Below, piece after piece: positions 48,420 through 61,149 of a stretch of 64,000 nucleotides of DNA. The translations under genes were made by a program, and so were the position numbers. The notes under the pieces are model-generated. The model saw only the letters and a list, made by a program, of their open reading frames with translations. It made no database searches and had not been told where the DNA came from. Location: assembly GCA_037013495.1 (NCBI GenBank), contig CM072811.1, positions 12,095,190 through 12,159,189 on the forward strand, in the 5' to 3' direction. Within the stretch, counting starts at the first letter, position 1. Each line of letters begins with the position of its first letter. This DNA is from Hippophae tibetana. Taxonomy: Eukaryota > Streptophyta > Magnoliopsida > Rosales > Elaeagnaceae.

Positions 48420-49200
48420 GTCCTTTGTGCCTTTATTAGCATTCTTGTTTGCAAAATATAGAGCCTAGTTTGTTTACTTAGTATTTTGTCATTCTTTATG
48501 TAAGGTAAGTTACTTATGATCAGTATCGCATAAACTCACATAGGTAGTAACACTTTTTATGTTCACATGTTTTACACACACCACGGGGGTTGGTGGCAAG
48601 TGTGTAATGGCTATTACCTTTGCCACCATGGGCGTCGAGAGGCTGACGAAGTACCTGAATAACTTGGAATTTTCTATAAATACCTCCCTCTTCTAATTTC
48701 TTAGGTAGTTTAAAATGTAGGGAAACTATGACGATTTTGAAACTTGTTATTTTAAAAAGTAAATTATTTTATAATTCTGGATTGCTAATGCCTTGAGTGT
48801 GGTTTTAGTATTAGTGATTCATGAATGTTTTTAGTAAAAATTGATTTTTTGGGATTAGGTTAATTAAAAGTAAATTAACACGTGAGAATTAAGTTACTTG
48901 TTAGATCCCTAAGTTTTGGATAAGCCATACCCGTGGATTCACCTATATAGACCATGGTGAATGATCATACCACCAGTTGGTTATAGGGTTCAGAAGGAGA
49001 ACTGGATTCAGCTTGGATCACTATAGTAATAGAGGCAGCTGTGCAGTATAGGAGCAGTGTGTGTAGATGTTTTGATTTATAGAGGTATTAGAGGTATATT
49101 TCTATTGAGTTGTAAACTATTTTTATTTTGTTAGTGGATCTTTTTGTTGTCAATCAAGTCGTTTTCATAGAAAACCCGAAGATTTTACCATATAAGTAGG
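48420..49200 (+). repeat. SIRE-like LTR remnant (plus strand)
   Basis: TTAGCATTCTTGTTTGCAAAATATAGAGCCT matches 4660-4690 and faces the minus-strand copy at 46880-47400, so the two form an inverted pair about 1 kb apart. TACACACACCACGGGGG and TTTCTATAAATACCTCCC follow. The right boundary is uncertain. Confidence 0.5.
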
Positions 49201-52200
49201 GGTCTTTATCATTGCAATATGTTTTAGAATGATTATATTGAAGATCTAAATATTGATCTTCATGTAGTACTTCTTTAGATGAGGTTTACATCATTTGGAA
49301 TCAAAATAAATCTCTAAATCAAGTTAATCTATTGACACTTGCAAAGGTTAACTAGTTTTCAGTGCTATTACTGATTTACTTGAAAATTACACCAAAATCT
49401 TAATGTGCCAAAATTAGGCAATAAAATTTATATAATTTATAAAATGACTCGCAAGTGCACAAATTACTTATAGAAAATGATAAGTATACTTTTAAGATCA
49501 ATCTAAAGAAGAATCATGTGTTTGTAAATAATTCAACAAATTCTTAAAAACAAAAAATAAAAAAACCTAAACATCATGTCCTCATTGTTTTGGGTTGAGT
49601 TTATAAACTAATAACATAAAATTAAAGATAGATTTAACAAACATTTATTATGCAGTGGAGAATTTTTAGAATATATTAGTTAGTTAATCATACTTGTTAA
49701 TATTAAGTAGGATATTAAAGATATGGATTAATATTATTGAGAAACTAACAATTTAAATTTTAATTAAATTATGAACATTTTTTAAGAAATTAAAAACCAT
49801 ATAATTACCACATTCAATCTGACCGACAATTTAAACTCTCATCAAGGTGTCAAAATTAAGTTTATGATTTAAGTATCTTATAACTATTTTTCAGATTTTA
49901 AATGTATTATGAAGGATATGTCATCAATATATATTCAATAATAATTCTTATAAAAATATTTGAAATAGAGTTATCTAAATATCCAAATAATCAAATCCAG
50001 AATGGAATAGTTGACTCTAACTCAAATTCAGATAATTTAAATCTTAAGTCTAACTCTATTATTTAGTATGAAAAATATTTTGACAATATATTTTTCTTTT
50101 ATAAACTCTATTTAAATATTGATGAAGAAACAAACTTAATTCATCTTTTAATTTTTTTTATCTATTTTAATATTTCACAAACATAATAACATTACTAATA
50201 TCTCATATTATTTATGGCTAGACATGCATCGTTTAATATATGACCAATAAATTAAATATATAACATGTAAATATAACAATTAGAAATATTTTAAAAAGAA
50301 AATATTTTAAATATACCTCAACAGAATTCTTAGAATTGCTTCTGGAAAGCTCCAAATAGAATTGCTACTCTATTTATTGATTTGAAAAAAATTATTACAT
50401 TAACTAAATTTGTTCAACTTTCAAATGATACAAGAACTTTAAACTACTAAAAGAAATAAAAAGACTAAAGAAATCTAAGAAATCAACTTGTACGATTCTA
50501 GCATATATTTTTACAATAGAAATATGGTCTTATTTATAGGGTGAGGAAATGAGGAAAAATGGAACTTTTTACTAGTGCCCCGACATGCATTTTATTCACA
50601 CTATGGCATACACAACCTATACACGGCTTGAGCATGATCCACTCTTTTCATGTCGTGGCACACAAATTTTTCATGCCATAGCCTATATTAATTTTGGGAC
50701 GTATTAATCTTTTTCTTTGGCCTCACGCCACGACTTATAAGGTTTTCACACCACGATGCACTTCAAACTGTATCAATAGAACCCTAATTTTTCATGTAAT
50801 TTCTTTTTCTAATTCTTAAAACATAAATAATGTTTTACCAATATTTCCCTTACTCTTCCATGTAGTAATTAAGTGCTCCAAGTATAATTCATCAAGTTGA
50901 TTTATTTTAATACAAGAAATATCTAAAAAATAACAAAATATATATGTGATTATGAAAATATAGGTTTGCATAAAATGATATTAAAATAAGTAAATACAAA
51001 TCTATATAATCATTAAGCATACATACAATCACAATATATTAAGTTCTTTTGAGCAATTGTTAGAACCCCCGATTAGCTTCTTGATAGTTTTTTTAGCAAG
51101 AATGACTAAAAATTAAAAAAAAACTAGAATTTAAATTATCCTAAATCATTTTCACAGATTGATACAGTTGTATTTAACGTATGTCACAAGTTTTTAAACC
51201 CCTAGGTTGCCTTAGTGAATGAGTTTAAACCTTGTGAGAGTTTTCAGATATTATACCTACAAACATCAAAATTAAAACAAAAATTGAAAATAACATATCA
51301 ACAAATAGAATTTAAAAATAAAGTAAAAAGAATAAGAAAATAAGAAAAATAAAACTTTTCATGCTTAAAAATTTATTTTAAGTTTATAATAAAATTTATA
51401 ACACAAGTAATCTCAATATTCTAAACATTTATGATTTATTATAATAATTAGTTGAAAATCCCTTTTCATATTCAAATAAAAAATGTATCAATATAAAATT
51501 CACCCAATCTTAGTGTAATGAATTCTAATTTGTTTCAACTCTTACCTCACAAGACATACTTTTAATAACATTGATTCTATTTATTTAAGCTCTCATTCAA
51601 AGGTATATGCGATGGAATTTATGTATAGAAATAAACTACTAGTTTGTATATGTATAAAGAATAGAAAGCTCAAAGTGGTGCATTATATTAATCTCATTAA
51701 TAGAATCAAATAAAATGATTTATAAAGAAATCACATATTATTTTCATACAAAAATAAATTCATGAAATAAAATATCAAGTAATTTCTTTTAGAAAATGAA
51801 GAAAAATGCAAATGATTTCTTGTGGAATTATTTCCTATATATATTTTCTTTTATATTTTCCTAATTCTCACAACTTTGAAGGATAATGAGTCATAGCATG
51901 TAGTTTATATTAGTCATCTTTCTCTTTTTTCTTATTTTTCTTTTATCACTTTTTTTATAGATATATTTTTTTAGATAAAGAATCCATGTACAGATTGTAC
52001 ATATATTGTATGATAAATGAGTAGTAAATTTGTGGCTTTTATTTTATTGATTTAGGTAACTCTACATATGTCTCTTCTTTAGAAGTCATGCATGAATAAA
52101 AAGAAAGACATATATACTTTTGATTTCTACTTGACTCATTCAACTTAAGCAATAAAAATAAATACATGACACTTTAATAGATGTAAAAATCTTAATATTT

Positions 52201-52979
52201 AATGCAAAGACTGTAGAGATCATATAACAATTAGAATTATTAAGAAGAGTGTTTAAAGAATAAAAAAATATCATTAATCAAAATGGGAAGATAATGACTC
52301 AAAATACATTCTCGCAAGGATAGTCTCCACTATTTGATTCCTAAATACTGATTTTAGGTTATCACAATTTTAATATTTTATCATGAAATACTGATTATGA
52401 AAAAAAACTGATTGATTATCACATTACTCTATGAAATATTTTTGAAATTAATCTAAAAATGCAAAGACATCATTTTCTTCAAGTTAACTTTAAACATGAT
52501 AATTTTGTAAGAAAAATCTAAAAATGAACCAAAAGTTAATAATTCAATAAAAATAAATAAAAGCATATGCAAATAAAAATAAATCTAAAAATGTAAACAT
52601 GTAAACATAAAATTTTAATTTTAGCATATAATTTCATAAATGTAACTTTTCTTATATACAACCTAGAATTTACATTGCCCTCAATGTAATAATTATAATT
52701 CCAAGATAACGAGATAAAAGTTTCCAATTGAACTTGTTTCATGAGTTGGTATGAAAGTGTAGGTGCATCCATCAATCCAAGTATATTAAAATTACACAAA
52801 TATGTACTTCTCACAAATTCAAAAAATAGTTATAAAATTAACATATCTAAATAATGTTCACAAAATAAAATAAAAAAATACATCATCTAAAAGAAATAAA
52901 TAACAGCTAAATTTAAAAATAAAATAAAACCAAACAAAAATACATAAAATAAAATTCTGAATCATTTAGAGCTTATTCT
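49201..52979. other. AT-rich, probably non-coding Gypsy sequence
   Basis: No coding domain is visible over 3.8 kb. A segment at 50570-50770 with repeated (C/T)CAC(G/A)ACATGG-like phrases recurs in spirit at 54410-54530, which suggests LTR or untranslated sequence of the Gypsy element whose ORF relic is at 52980-53940. The 92-codon minus frame at 52814-52536 shows no motif. Confidence 0.35.
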
Positions 52980-53940
52980 CTATGTCATCTAGACTTTGAT
53001 CTTCAGATTCTTGTTGTCATAATCTTTCTGGTGGTATAAAATTGAAGTTATAATGAGGATACTCGTGTGTTATTAAATGATATTGTTGATTTAGGAATGC
53101 TGCTTGTTGGATAAAATGAGCTTGTTAGTATTCTTCCATGTAGCTTATTGTCTCCCTAAAGTTATGAAATTGATCTTTCATAGATACTCTGATGGAGGAA
53201 TGAGTCTCCTTTCTCTTGGAACGATGTTTATACCAGATGTAAGCTCATCAAAGTAAGTCATATTCAATAATTCACTAGGTTGTTTAACAATCTCACTTTT
53301 TGAATGGGGTACCCTTGCTTTCTTACATATTGCAGTTATTAATTGGTAAAAAAGAAACCCATATGGTGACTATTTACAGACAACTTAAGTTTTTGGTGAA
53401 TTATTACTCCAGCATACATGGACATCTTAGATGTGATTGCATACAACAAAATAACTATCTCTATCCACAATGCTATAATGTTTGGTGGGCATTATCCATG
53501 ATCATACAAAGTATTGCTTAATTCTTAATATTTTGTTCAAATAGTTTGCTTCGAAAACTTTATGTTTCCCACTAGTAATGATCCATTTAGCCCCTTGAAT
53601 AGTCAAGGCTTCTCATACTGTAGTATAATCTACATTACTAAGATACTACTCATACTCACCTTCTCTAACATGTACTAAATAAAAGTGAGCATTTATGTCA
53701 TTAGGTCCATATGACACTAGCACATTCTTAACAAAAACTTTATCATCAATAGCATTAGAGAAATTTACGTAAAATTCCTAAACTAAAGATTCAAAAGAAA
53801 CACTGATCCTCATACAAATCTTTTCTAGCCTAATATTGCTATTATATTAGTGATCCATTCCAGTCGATCGTTAAATTCTATCCCTTTTCTGAAATTTAAA
53901 CTTTCTTTCCTTTCCTAGAACTCTTAAGTGCCATTTTTCA
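52980..53940 (-). pseudogene. Gypsy-associated plant ORF relic (Transposase_32-like)
   Basis: On the minus strand, in shifting frames: FYVNFSNAIDDKVFVKNVLVSY, NDINAHFYL, EALTIQGAKWIITSGKHKVF, ANYLNKILRIKQYFVWSWIMPTKH, and DRDSYFVVCNHI. This follows the layout of the 'putative plant transposon protein' domain (Transposase_32, PF20167 from memory), an ORF found with Athila-type elements. At least a dozen stops. The domain name needs a profile search. Confidence 0.65.
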
Positions 53941-55300
53941 AATTTTAACCACAAAATCTAAATAGGGTTTAACTAAAATTCAACAATATAATTTAATCCC
54001 AAAAAAATTCCTAACCTTCTCTTTATCCTAAATAGGGTTTTGGGTTTTTAATAAATAAATAAATTTTCCACAATTTCTAGAAAAATTAAATTAAAGAATT
54101 TAATTCTAGAATTTATCAATAGTTCCTTTTTGTTGTTGAAGATGTGAATAAAAATTGAAGAACACCCATTTGAAGATGAAAATCTTATGTGAATTTTTTG
54201 AAAAACTAGAAAATTCCTTGATAGAATAGGTTAGGCAATTGGTTTTTAGGAAAGATATGTGAAAGAAATTCAAAAAAAGGTGAGATTTTTGAGGAATTAA
54301 GAGTGTTTGGGAGAGACAAAAGTTAGGGTTTTAGAGAAAGTGAGAGAAAATGTGACAAAAATAGGATTTCTCGCATAGGGAAATGCTTTAAAGGAAAAAA
54401 CTTATAAACATGCCACGGAAAAAAAATATTTCATGCTGAGGCATGATTCTTTATGATTCTGCTTGTTACACATTTATAACCTTATGTCACAATGTATAAT
54501 TAATTCATGCTGCGGTGTGCCTTTCTATGTTCCACTTTGTTCCTAGTTTGAAATTTTTTTCCTCTTTTTTTATTTTATATATTAAAGAAATAAAAAATCT
54601 AAGTTAAGCACACTTAAATTAGTGTGACATTGCTTTGAAGGATTTCATTGTTTATGTAAACTTAATATCCCCTTATTATTGATTTCATTTACTTTGTGAC
54701 CTTTTGCAGCTATATTCCTTGCCTTGCTTCTATAAGTGCTCGGTTAACTACTCTAGTTATATTTACATCTTCTTAATGGAAATTTCAACTGAGTCCAACC
54801 TTTGATTTATCCTTGACTAGTTGTCTCTGCTAACTTGAATGAAAGAATTCAAGTTTTCCTTCAAATTTATCTTGTTGGGAGGATTATTTTCTAGTTGTTG
54901 TTGGAATCATTAGCACAGTGGACTTGGGCTATGGGAAAATAGAGGGTTGTTTTACCTCTATGAGAAATTAGGATGATTCCTCCACATACATTAACCTATT
55001 GAGATCCAGCCATAGGTTTTGATTGATAAGGACAGGTATTGGCACCATGTTCTAAATTAGTGCACACAACACATAGTTTTTTATTTTGTGTGGCATGTGT
55101 AATAAGAAGTGTAACTTGTTTGGTTTGCTGAGCAAGCTACATTTGAATTTTAGTATTACACTCAATTTTTTATACTCCATCTCTTCTCATGCTGGAGCTT
55201 TTTTGTTGGAAATTAGCACCCAACATCTCAAAGAGATTGTACGTCTTTGAGGTAACACCTCCAGTTGCTTAAAGAAACCACTAAGTAGCAAAAAATTCAC
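53941..55300. other. Non-coding transposon-like sequence
   Basis: AT-rich and T-rich sequence next to the Transposase_32-like relic, with no recognisable coding motif. It is the likely leader or LTR side of that minus-strand element. Confidence 0.35.
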
Positions 55301-55349
55301 TAATTAATATAATAATTACAACTCTGAAATAAATAAAATCAATATTCCT

Positions 55350-56150
55350 TCTATTAGTTGGGACCTTCATCCTCACTACATATTGTTACTTTTGCTAACG
55401 GCTTCTACAACGACTTTGATGGACACACGAACCCTATTGTCTTCTACACCCAACATCACTTGATGTAATGTGATCAGATGACATAAAATAATAATGTGTA
55501 GAATCACATAGCATAACCTTTATATACTACTTATATAGAAAATTATTCACTCACCACATAAAATAACTACTCACACTATTCTATGCTCACACTAACGTAT
55601 CAAAATTACATATATAATTAGTAAATATGGAATTTAAATCAATGAAAATTTTGAAAGATTTTTGATAGGTTTTTCAAATTAATTTTCAATTAATGGGTAG
55701 GGTGTTTATAGAAATTAACCAACCACCTTATTAGCCACCTTGCCAAGTATGGTGGTTAGGGTGGTAGCAAGACCATGGTGTGGATGGTGGTAAGCTGCCA
55801 AAAAGTTAGATTTTTTGTTTCCAAAAATGTTGAGTAATATCTATAGACACTTTTACTCTAAACAAGCCAAAAAACAATAGTAAAAACATGAGCTCACTCG
55901 CATGCTCTCTTTCCTAAAACCAACACTCCATCTAGCATAAAGACTTTGAAAATCAACCCTGTGTGTGTGTGTAAACATGCTCACATACAAATTGTACCTA
56001 ACTATGTGTTTATAAATTACTGATCTATAATAACCAACCTTACGTAGAGGAACACAAGAACATTATGTAAAATAATAGATACCATATTTTGTACATGGGA
56101 AGCCAATTAACAGACACGAGTACAACATAACTTACATTCTCCTCCTCTGG
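55350..56150 (-). repeat. SIRE-like LTR remnant (minus strand)
   Basis: The minus strand has a purine-rich AACCCAGAGGAGGAGAATG junction near 56150, then ACACACACACAGGGTTG and a TATA-like TTTCTATAAACACCCTACC near 55700. This is the same architecture as 46880-47400, though more diverged. Confidence 0.45.
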
Positions 56151-57719
56151 GTTTCCATGTAAAAACACTACACAACTAAATACAAAAACTCATCAAATAT
56201 GAGATGATTATAAAAATGTCCTAAAGTTGTTTGTTCCCAATAATAATACAATGAAACACAAAACAAAACCCAAAAGACACACCTACTCTAAGTGCATCCA
56301 TCTTGAGTGTTCCATCCATCTTCATGAATCAACACTTTCTTTATCAAACTAAAACATGAAGGTTTCATCACCACTGGACACTAGAAGCATGAAGACTTTA
56401 CTCTACACCTGCAACCTATATATACATAAAAAATACACACTTCTAAACGTATTATGCAAATACAGTGTGTAGTCTAACCACATACTATTGTGATACCCTT
56501 ACACTGGTACACAATGATAGATACAAAAACATAAGCATAAAAAAAACTTACCCTTACTTCATGTAACACTCTCCCTGAATGCATGCAAGTCAAACAATAA
56601 TATGTTGTGCAATCTTACAGTCACAACTTGGTAACAAACCCATATTTATACACATAAACTTCTCTAATATTTTGACACTAAAAGTCAAAGGAACATCCTT
56701 AAAAGAAAAAAAAGAAGGCATACAAAAAATGAGAAGTAAAGAGATTTAGATTGAGAAAGTTCAAATATCAAGAGTGACTTTTGATTAAACAATGCACTAT
56801 ATGTAAACATTCATAGAATAACAATCTCTGATGCAATTAAGTAGAAGTATGACTAAAAAATTGATTTCATGCTCAGTTTATGTTGTGCAAAACATGTTTA
56901 CTCTATATGTTATAAAGAAATTCTTAAGTGGAACAAGAAAATGGAAATATATACCCAAACTTCATAAGTCCATAAGTACCCTTTCCTTCCACTGATGTAA
57001 GTGCAAGCTTAGAAGAAATCAAAAAGTCTTTCGAAGCTTGTAAAGATAGGATAAGGTTTTGGGTAGAAGAGAAGGAACATTTAAGAAAAGGCACACCTAT
57101 AGACAAACAAACTTTCATTTTAAGCACAAATCTCATAACAAAAAGATATTATCCTTAAAGTAGAGAACCTTTTTGTTGTACCTCTTAAAATGAAGTACTT
57201 AAAAAAATTTCAAATAGAGGAACTTTTTCAATAGCTATTTAACAAATAATCATTGAACCATTGCTCGAGAGAAATACAACCAATCCCAAAGCAAAAGCAT
57301 TTAGCAAGGTAAAGTTGAAACTAAATAAAAGGAGTGCCAAGTAAGTAGGATTTAATATTTTTGCTACTAAAGTAGGTGCAAAGAAATAAAAGTAAAACAA
57401 AAGGGCTCAAAAGGGGAAATTGAATATAAGAAGACAAGGGTGCAAGAAGGATCAAATAGTTCAAAGAAGACCTAAATAATCTTTCTATCTAAATAGCACC
57501 TATGATTTTGCCTCTAGAGACACTACACGAGGATTCTAAAGCTTGTTAGAGTCATACAAATCATTTAAGCAAGGAACACACAAAATTTTCCCAATATCTA
57601 ACTTTGAATTACATGTGTTTCACTTCAACTATTCTTCCCAAAAATATAAAAGAAGCCCTCCAGGATGTACATTTGGTCAATTTAAGAGAAATAATGTTTG
57701 ATATCTTATCCCCTAACCT
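56151..57719 (-). pseudogene. 3' internal region of minus-strand SIRE-like element
   Basis: Leads into the LTR at 56150 on the minus strand. No pol motif is recognised and only a 70-codon open frame is present (57136-56924). Assigned by position and by analogy to 47400-48330. Confidence 0.35.
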
Positions 57720-57905
57720 CTGGACAAAAATTTATTAGTACTCGTTGGTTACACAAGAACAAAGAAGAAGAAAATTGAGTCATTACTATAAATAAATCTA
57801 GTCCTATTACACAAGGGTATACCCAGGTTAAAGGGATAGACTTTGATGAAACTTCACTTATGTTGCTCGTATTGATATTTACACATGATTACATGCTCGA
57901 TAGTC
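57720..57905 (+). pseudogene. Copia reverse transcriptase scrap
   Basis: STRWLHKNKEEEN, ITQGYTQVKGIDFDET and a following LVLIF segment correspond to the start of Copia reverse transcriptase (family: GTRWVFKNK..ARLVAQGYTQ.EGIDFDETF). It directly abuts an LTR end with no RNase H between, so a deletion joined them. Confidence 0.75.
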
Positions 57906-57909
57906 TGCG

Positions 57910-57990
57910 TAAGTTTTAATTTGTCATAATTCTACTGATTATCTATTCAACACCCTATAAATATTTGGTTCCTTAACTAAAAAACTTTCA
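57910..57990 (+). repeat. Truncated 5' LTR of Copia element
   Basis: AAGTTTTAATTTG..CTGATTATCTATTCAACCC..AACTAAAAA..ACTTTCA matches 62613-62697 and is followed by a primer binding site. Only about 81 bp of the LTR survive. Confidence 0.85.
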
Positions 57991-57992
57991 TT

Positions 57993-58004
57993 TGGTATCA
58001 TAGC
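57993..58004 (+). other. Copia primer binding site
   Basis: TGGTATCATAGC, one base away from the usual TGGTATCAGAGC initiator tRNA-Met site, two bases after the LTR end. Confidence 0.85.
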
Positions 58005-58024
58005 AGCTACTAGATAAACTTGGT

Positions 58025-58466
58025 GTGCCTAGGACCTTGTTATGGATGATCTCATTGAGGGTGATAGATAAGATGTTAAGGAAATTAAACTTTCTATTTT
58101 TTTTTTCTAAAAATAAGATTTTGCAAGAACTAAATAATGTTATGAATTTAAGTCTTGTAGGTTTGAAAGAAGAAAATCACAAGCTTTCTACTAATAAAGA
58201 AAAATTATTGCAAGAGCCAAAAACAATCCATGGAAGCTGTAAAAAAGATAAATTTTAGAGCTTAAAGGTTGAACAAATTTTTTGATTATGGAAGGCCTTT
58301 TGGAGTTAAGAGAGGATTAGGATATCTAGATGAGCATACTACACCAACCTTTTCAAAATCAACTATGCTTGTAAAACCTTTTGATCCCAAGCATCAACTA
58401 TGTTTATTCACATATATTACAACTATGGTAGAAATGGACATATTAGACCTAGATGTAGACTCTTGA
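58025..58466 (+). pseudogene. Copia gag tail remnant
   Basis: A lysine-rich frame (58025-58258) is followed by FGVKRGLGYLDEHTTP and FDPKHQLCLFTYI, resembling the GLGY..P..F..K gag tail of SIRE-type Copia, where a zinc knuckle should start. The cysteines are not conserved. Confidence 0.6.
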
Positions 58467-58589
58467 TGATCTATAACTATACTGATAATCTGAATGTGTC
58501 TTATTAAAGAAACAACTATCATGTTTTTAGAAATAAGCACATGCATAAAAAAACTTGAAAATCTTGGATTAAAAAATCTTACTTAAATT

Positions 58590-59516
58590 GTTGTGTAGCC
58601 CATGCTGCAATTGAAGCTAAATCCTCTATTGTTTGGTATTTTGATAGTGGTTGTTCTAGACATATATATGGTAATCATTCTCTTTTCAAAACTTTTGAAA
58701 AATACAAATAAGGAATAATTACTTATGGTTATGGAAATAAATTAAGGATTATCAATAAAGATATAATTTAGATTGATGGTATGCCTAGTTTAGATGATGT
58801 ACTATATATTGATGGACCTAAAGCCAACCTAATAAGCATCAATTAAATTTATGAAAAAAATTATAATGTACAATTTATCAACAATCATTGTATTATAATA
58901 GATCCAAAATATGAATGTATGGTTAGAGGAATTAGGTCTTAAGATAATTGTTACTGCATTGACATATGCCTTATTATTACTACTTGTAACTTAGCTAATG
59001 ATCATTATATTTTATTATGGCATTGAAAGATGGGAATATCAATTATAAAGATCTTATTAACTTTAGCAAAAAGGAAATTTTGCATGGTCTACCTATGCTT
59101 TCTAAAACTAAAAAAACCTTTTGTGGGCCATGCCAACTTGGCAAACAAAGTCATTATTCTCATACAAAAATCAAAGGAGTTCAAATAAGCAAAACACTTG
59201 AGTTAATTCACATTGACCTTATGGGTCCTATAAGAAATGAGACTTTAAGTGGCAAGAAATATATTAGTGTTATTATTGATGATTTTTCTCATTTTATATG
59301 AGTTGGATTCCGAAAAGAAAAATCCAATGCTTTTGACTTCTTTAGTTTCTTTTGTCTTAAAGTGCAAATTGAAGTAGGAATTTGAAAACTCAAGATATGC
59401 TAAATTCTACAAACATCACGCTATATCTCCCAAGTTCTCAGTACCAATTACCCCACAACAAAATGGGATATTAGAAAGGAAGAATTGAATGCTGAAGAGA
59501 TGGAAAATGGTCCTAC
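58590..59516 (+). pseudogene. Copia protease and integrase N-half
   Basis: WYFDSGCSRHIYGN is the retropepsin site (DSG). VLYIDGPKANLISIN closes protease. NYKDLINFSKKEILHGLP with CGPCQLGKQ is the pre-integrase zinc region. LELIHIDLMGPIRNETLSGK and YISVIIDDFSHFI are the first catalytic block. Later, PQQNGILERKN-like wording survives in broken frames before a CACTA insertion at 59517. Multiple stops. Confidence 0.85.
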
Positions 59517-59879
59517 CACTACTTCAAAAAGGGGTATAAAAGTCGGTTTTTAACCGACTTTAAACTCAGAGACTTAAATTGTAAAGTCGGTTCACGGCCT
59601 GAACCAACTTTATGTGTAGAGTTGGTTCAGGGCCTGAACCGACTTTACGTGTAGAGTCGGTTCACAGCATGAACCGACTTTACGTGTAACCTAGCGTCGG
59701 TTGACATGGTTAACCAACGCTATCCACGTAACCTAGCGTCGGTTGACGTGGTTAACCGACGCTATCCACGTAACCTAGCGTCGGTTGACGTGGACAACCG
59801 ACTTTAAATTCATTAAAAGTCGGTTTTTTACAAAAACCGACTTTACACATCGACTTATATACCCCTTTTTGTAGTAGTG
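59517..59879. mobile_element. Non-autonomous CACTA mini-element made of eight palindromes
   Basis: 363 bp bounded by CACTACTTCAAAAAGGGGTA and, on the other strand, CACTACTACAAAAAGGGGTA, typical CACTA ends. TAC flanks it on both sides (59514-59516 and 59880-59882), the 3-bp duplication expected for this superfamily. The interior is almost entirely eight hairpin-forming units built on GTCGGTT..AACCGAC. It lies inside the integrase relic of a Copia element and has no coding capacity. Confidence 0.92.
59540..59844. repeat. Array of eight inverted repeats sharing GTCGGTT
   Basis: Hairpins at about 59540-59560, 59582-59612, 59621-59643, 59655-59679, 59693-59721, 59735-59763, 59777-59803 and 59816-59844. 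Three (from 59693, 59735, 59777) are direct copies with an exact 42-bp period, each preceded by CGTAACCTAGC or a close match. Three share a GGTTCA..TGAACC core, and the outer two have T/A-rich loops. Confidence 0.93.
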
Positions 59880-60399
59880 TACTACATACAAAGATCATCC
59901 TAAGAAGTTTTGGGCTGAGGCAATAAATATTTCATGCTACATAGTGAACTGTGTATATCTACATCTAGGTACAAACCAAACTCACTATGAGTTATGGAAA
60001 GATAAGAAACCTAATCTTAAACATCCATATGTGTTTGGAAGTAAATGTATCATCCTTAGAGATCATGAGAATCTAGGGAAGTTTGGCTCTATAAGTGATA
60101 AAGGTATCTTTCTATGTTACTCATTAACAATTCATGCCTTTAGAGTGTTCAACTTGAGAACTAATACAGTGATGGAGTCCATCAATGTTGTTATAGATGA
60201 TACAAGTACTAGTACTCTAGTGATTGAGGATAAAATTGAAACTTTAAGCACAAGCTTGCCAATTATGGAACAAATTGATGAAACTCCTAACATTGAAAAG
60301 GTAGATAATGAGGGAGATATAAAGCCTTGGATGAATAGGTCAACATACCCAATACTCAAATTAGAGGCCAACACATACTGCCAAAAACCACCCAACTAA
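59880..60399 (+). pseudogene. Copia integrase C-half
   Basis: Continues after the CACTA element: HPKKFWAEAINISCYIVN, YELWKDKKPNLKHPYVFGSK and GIFLCYSLTIHAFRVFNLRT are the usual C-terminal integrase blocks. A 151-codon open frame runs 59944-60399 into the acidic linker. Confidence 0.85.
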
Positions 60400-60519
60400 A
60401 AACATAATTGGTAATCCAAATGCTAGCATGGAAACCAAAAAGAAATAAGGTGAGATAATTCATCTCTATTATGTTTCTTAAATAGAATAATTAAAAGATG
60501 AATTTATTATAAATGCCAT

Positions 60520-61149
60520 GCAGGATGAGCTAGCTCAATTCACTTGGAATAATGTTTGGACTTCAATACCTAGACCTAAAGATAAAAACATCATAGGAAC
60601 TAAATGAGTGTTTAAAAATAAATCTGATGAAGATGATGTTGTCATTAGGAAAAAGACTAGGCTAGTTGCATAAGGATATAAACAAGTTGAAGGAATTGAT
60701 TTTGATGAAATATTTACTCCTATAATTAGGTTAGAATCAATTAGGATTTTACTTGCCATTGCATGCTTTATGAAATTCTAACTATTTCAAATGGATGTAA
60801 AATTTGCCTTTTAAAAGGATAACTTAGTGAATAAGTCTATGTTGAACAACTAAACGATTTTATGGACCCATAATTTCTCAAACATATTTATAAACTCAAT
60901 AAGGATCTTTATGGTTTGAAATAAACCCCTAGAGCTTGGTATGAGAGACTTGCATCTTATCTTTTGAATAAGAGATTTGTTCAAGAGGGAGTTGATAAGA
61001 CTCTTTTTATTAAAAATACCAAATTAAATATATTCATAGCTCAAATATATGTCGATGAATTAGTCTTCAAGTCAACATCCAATATTCTTTTTGATGATTT
61101 TGTGAACATAATGATCACTATATTTGAAATGTCTATTATGTATGAATAA
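60520..61149 (+). pseudogene. Copia reverse transcriptase with altered catalytic box
   Basis: DELAQFTWNNVWTSIPRP, GYKQVEGIDFDEIFTPI, LESIRILLAIA, DLYGLK..PRAWYERLASYLL and IAQIYVDELVF appear in order with several stops. The YVDD box reads YVDE, so a catalytic aspartate is lost even if frames were open. RNase H is not recognised afterwards. Confidence 0.85.
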
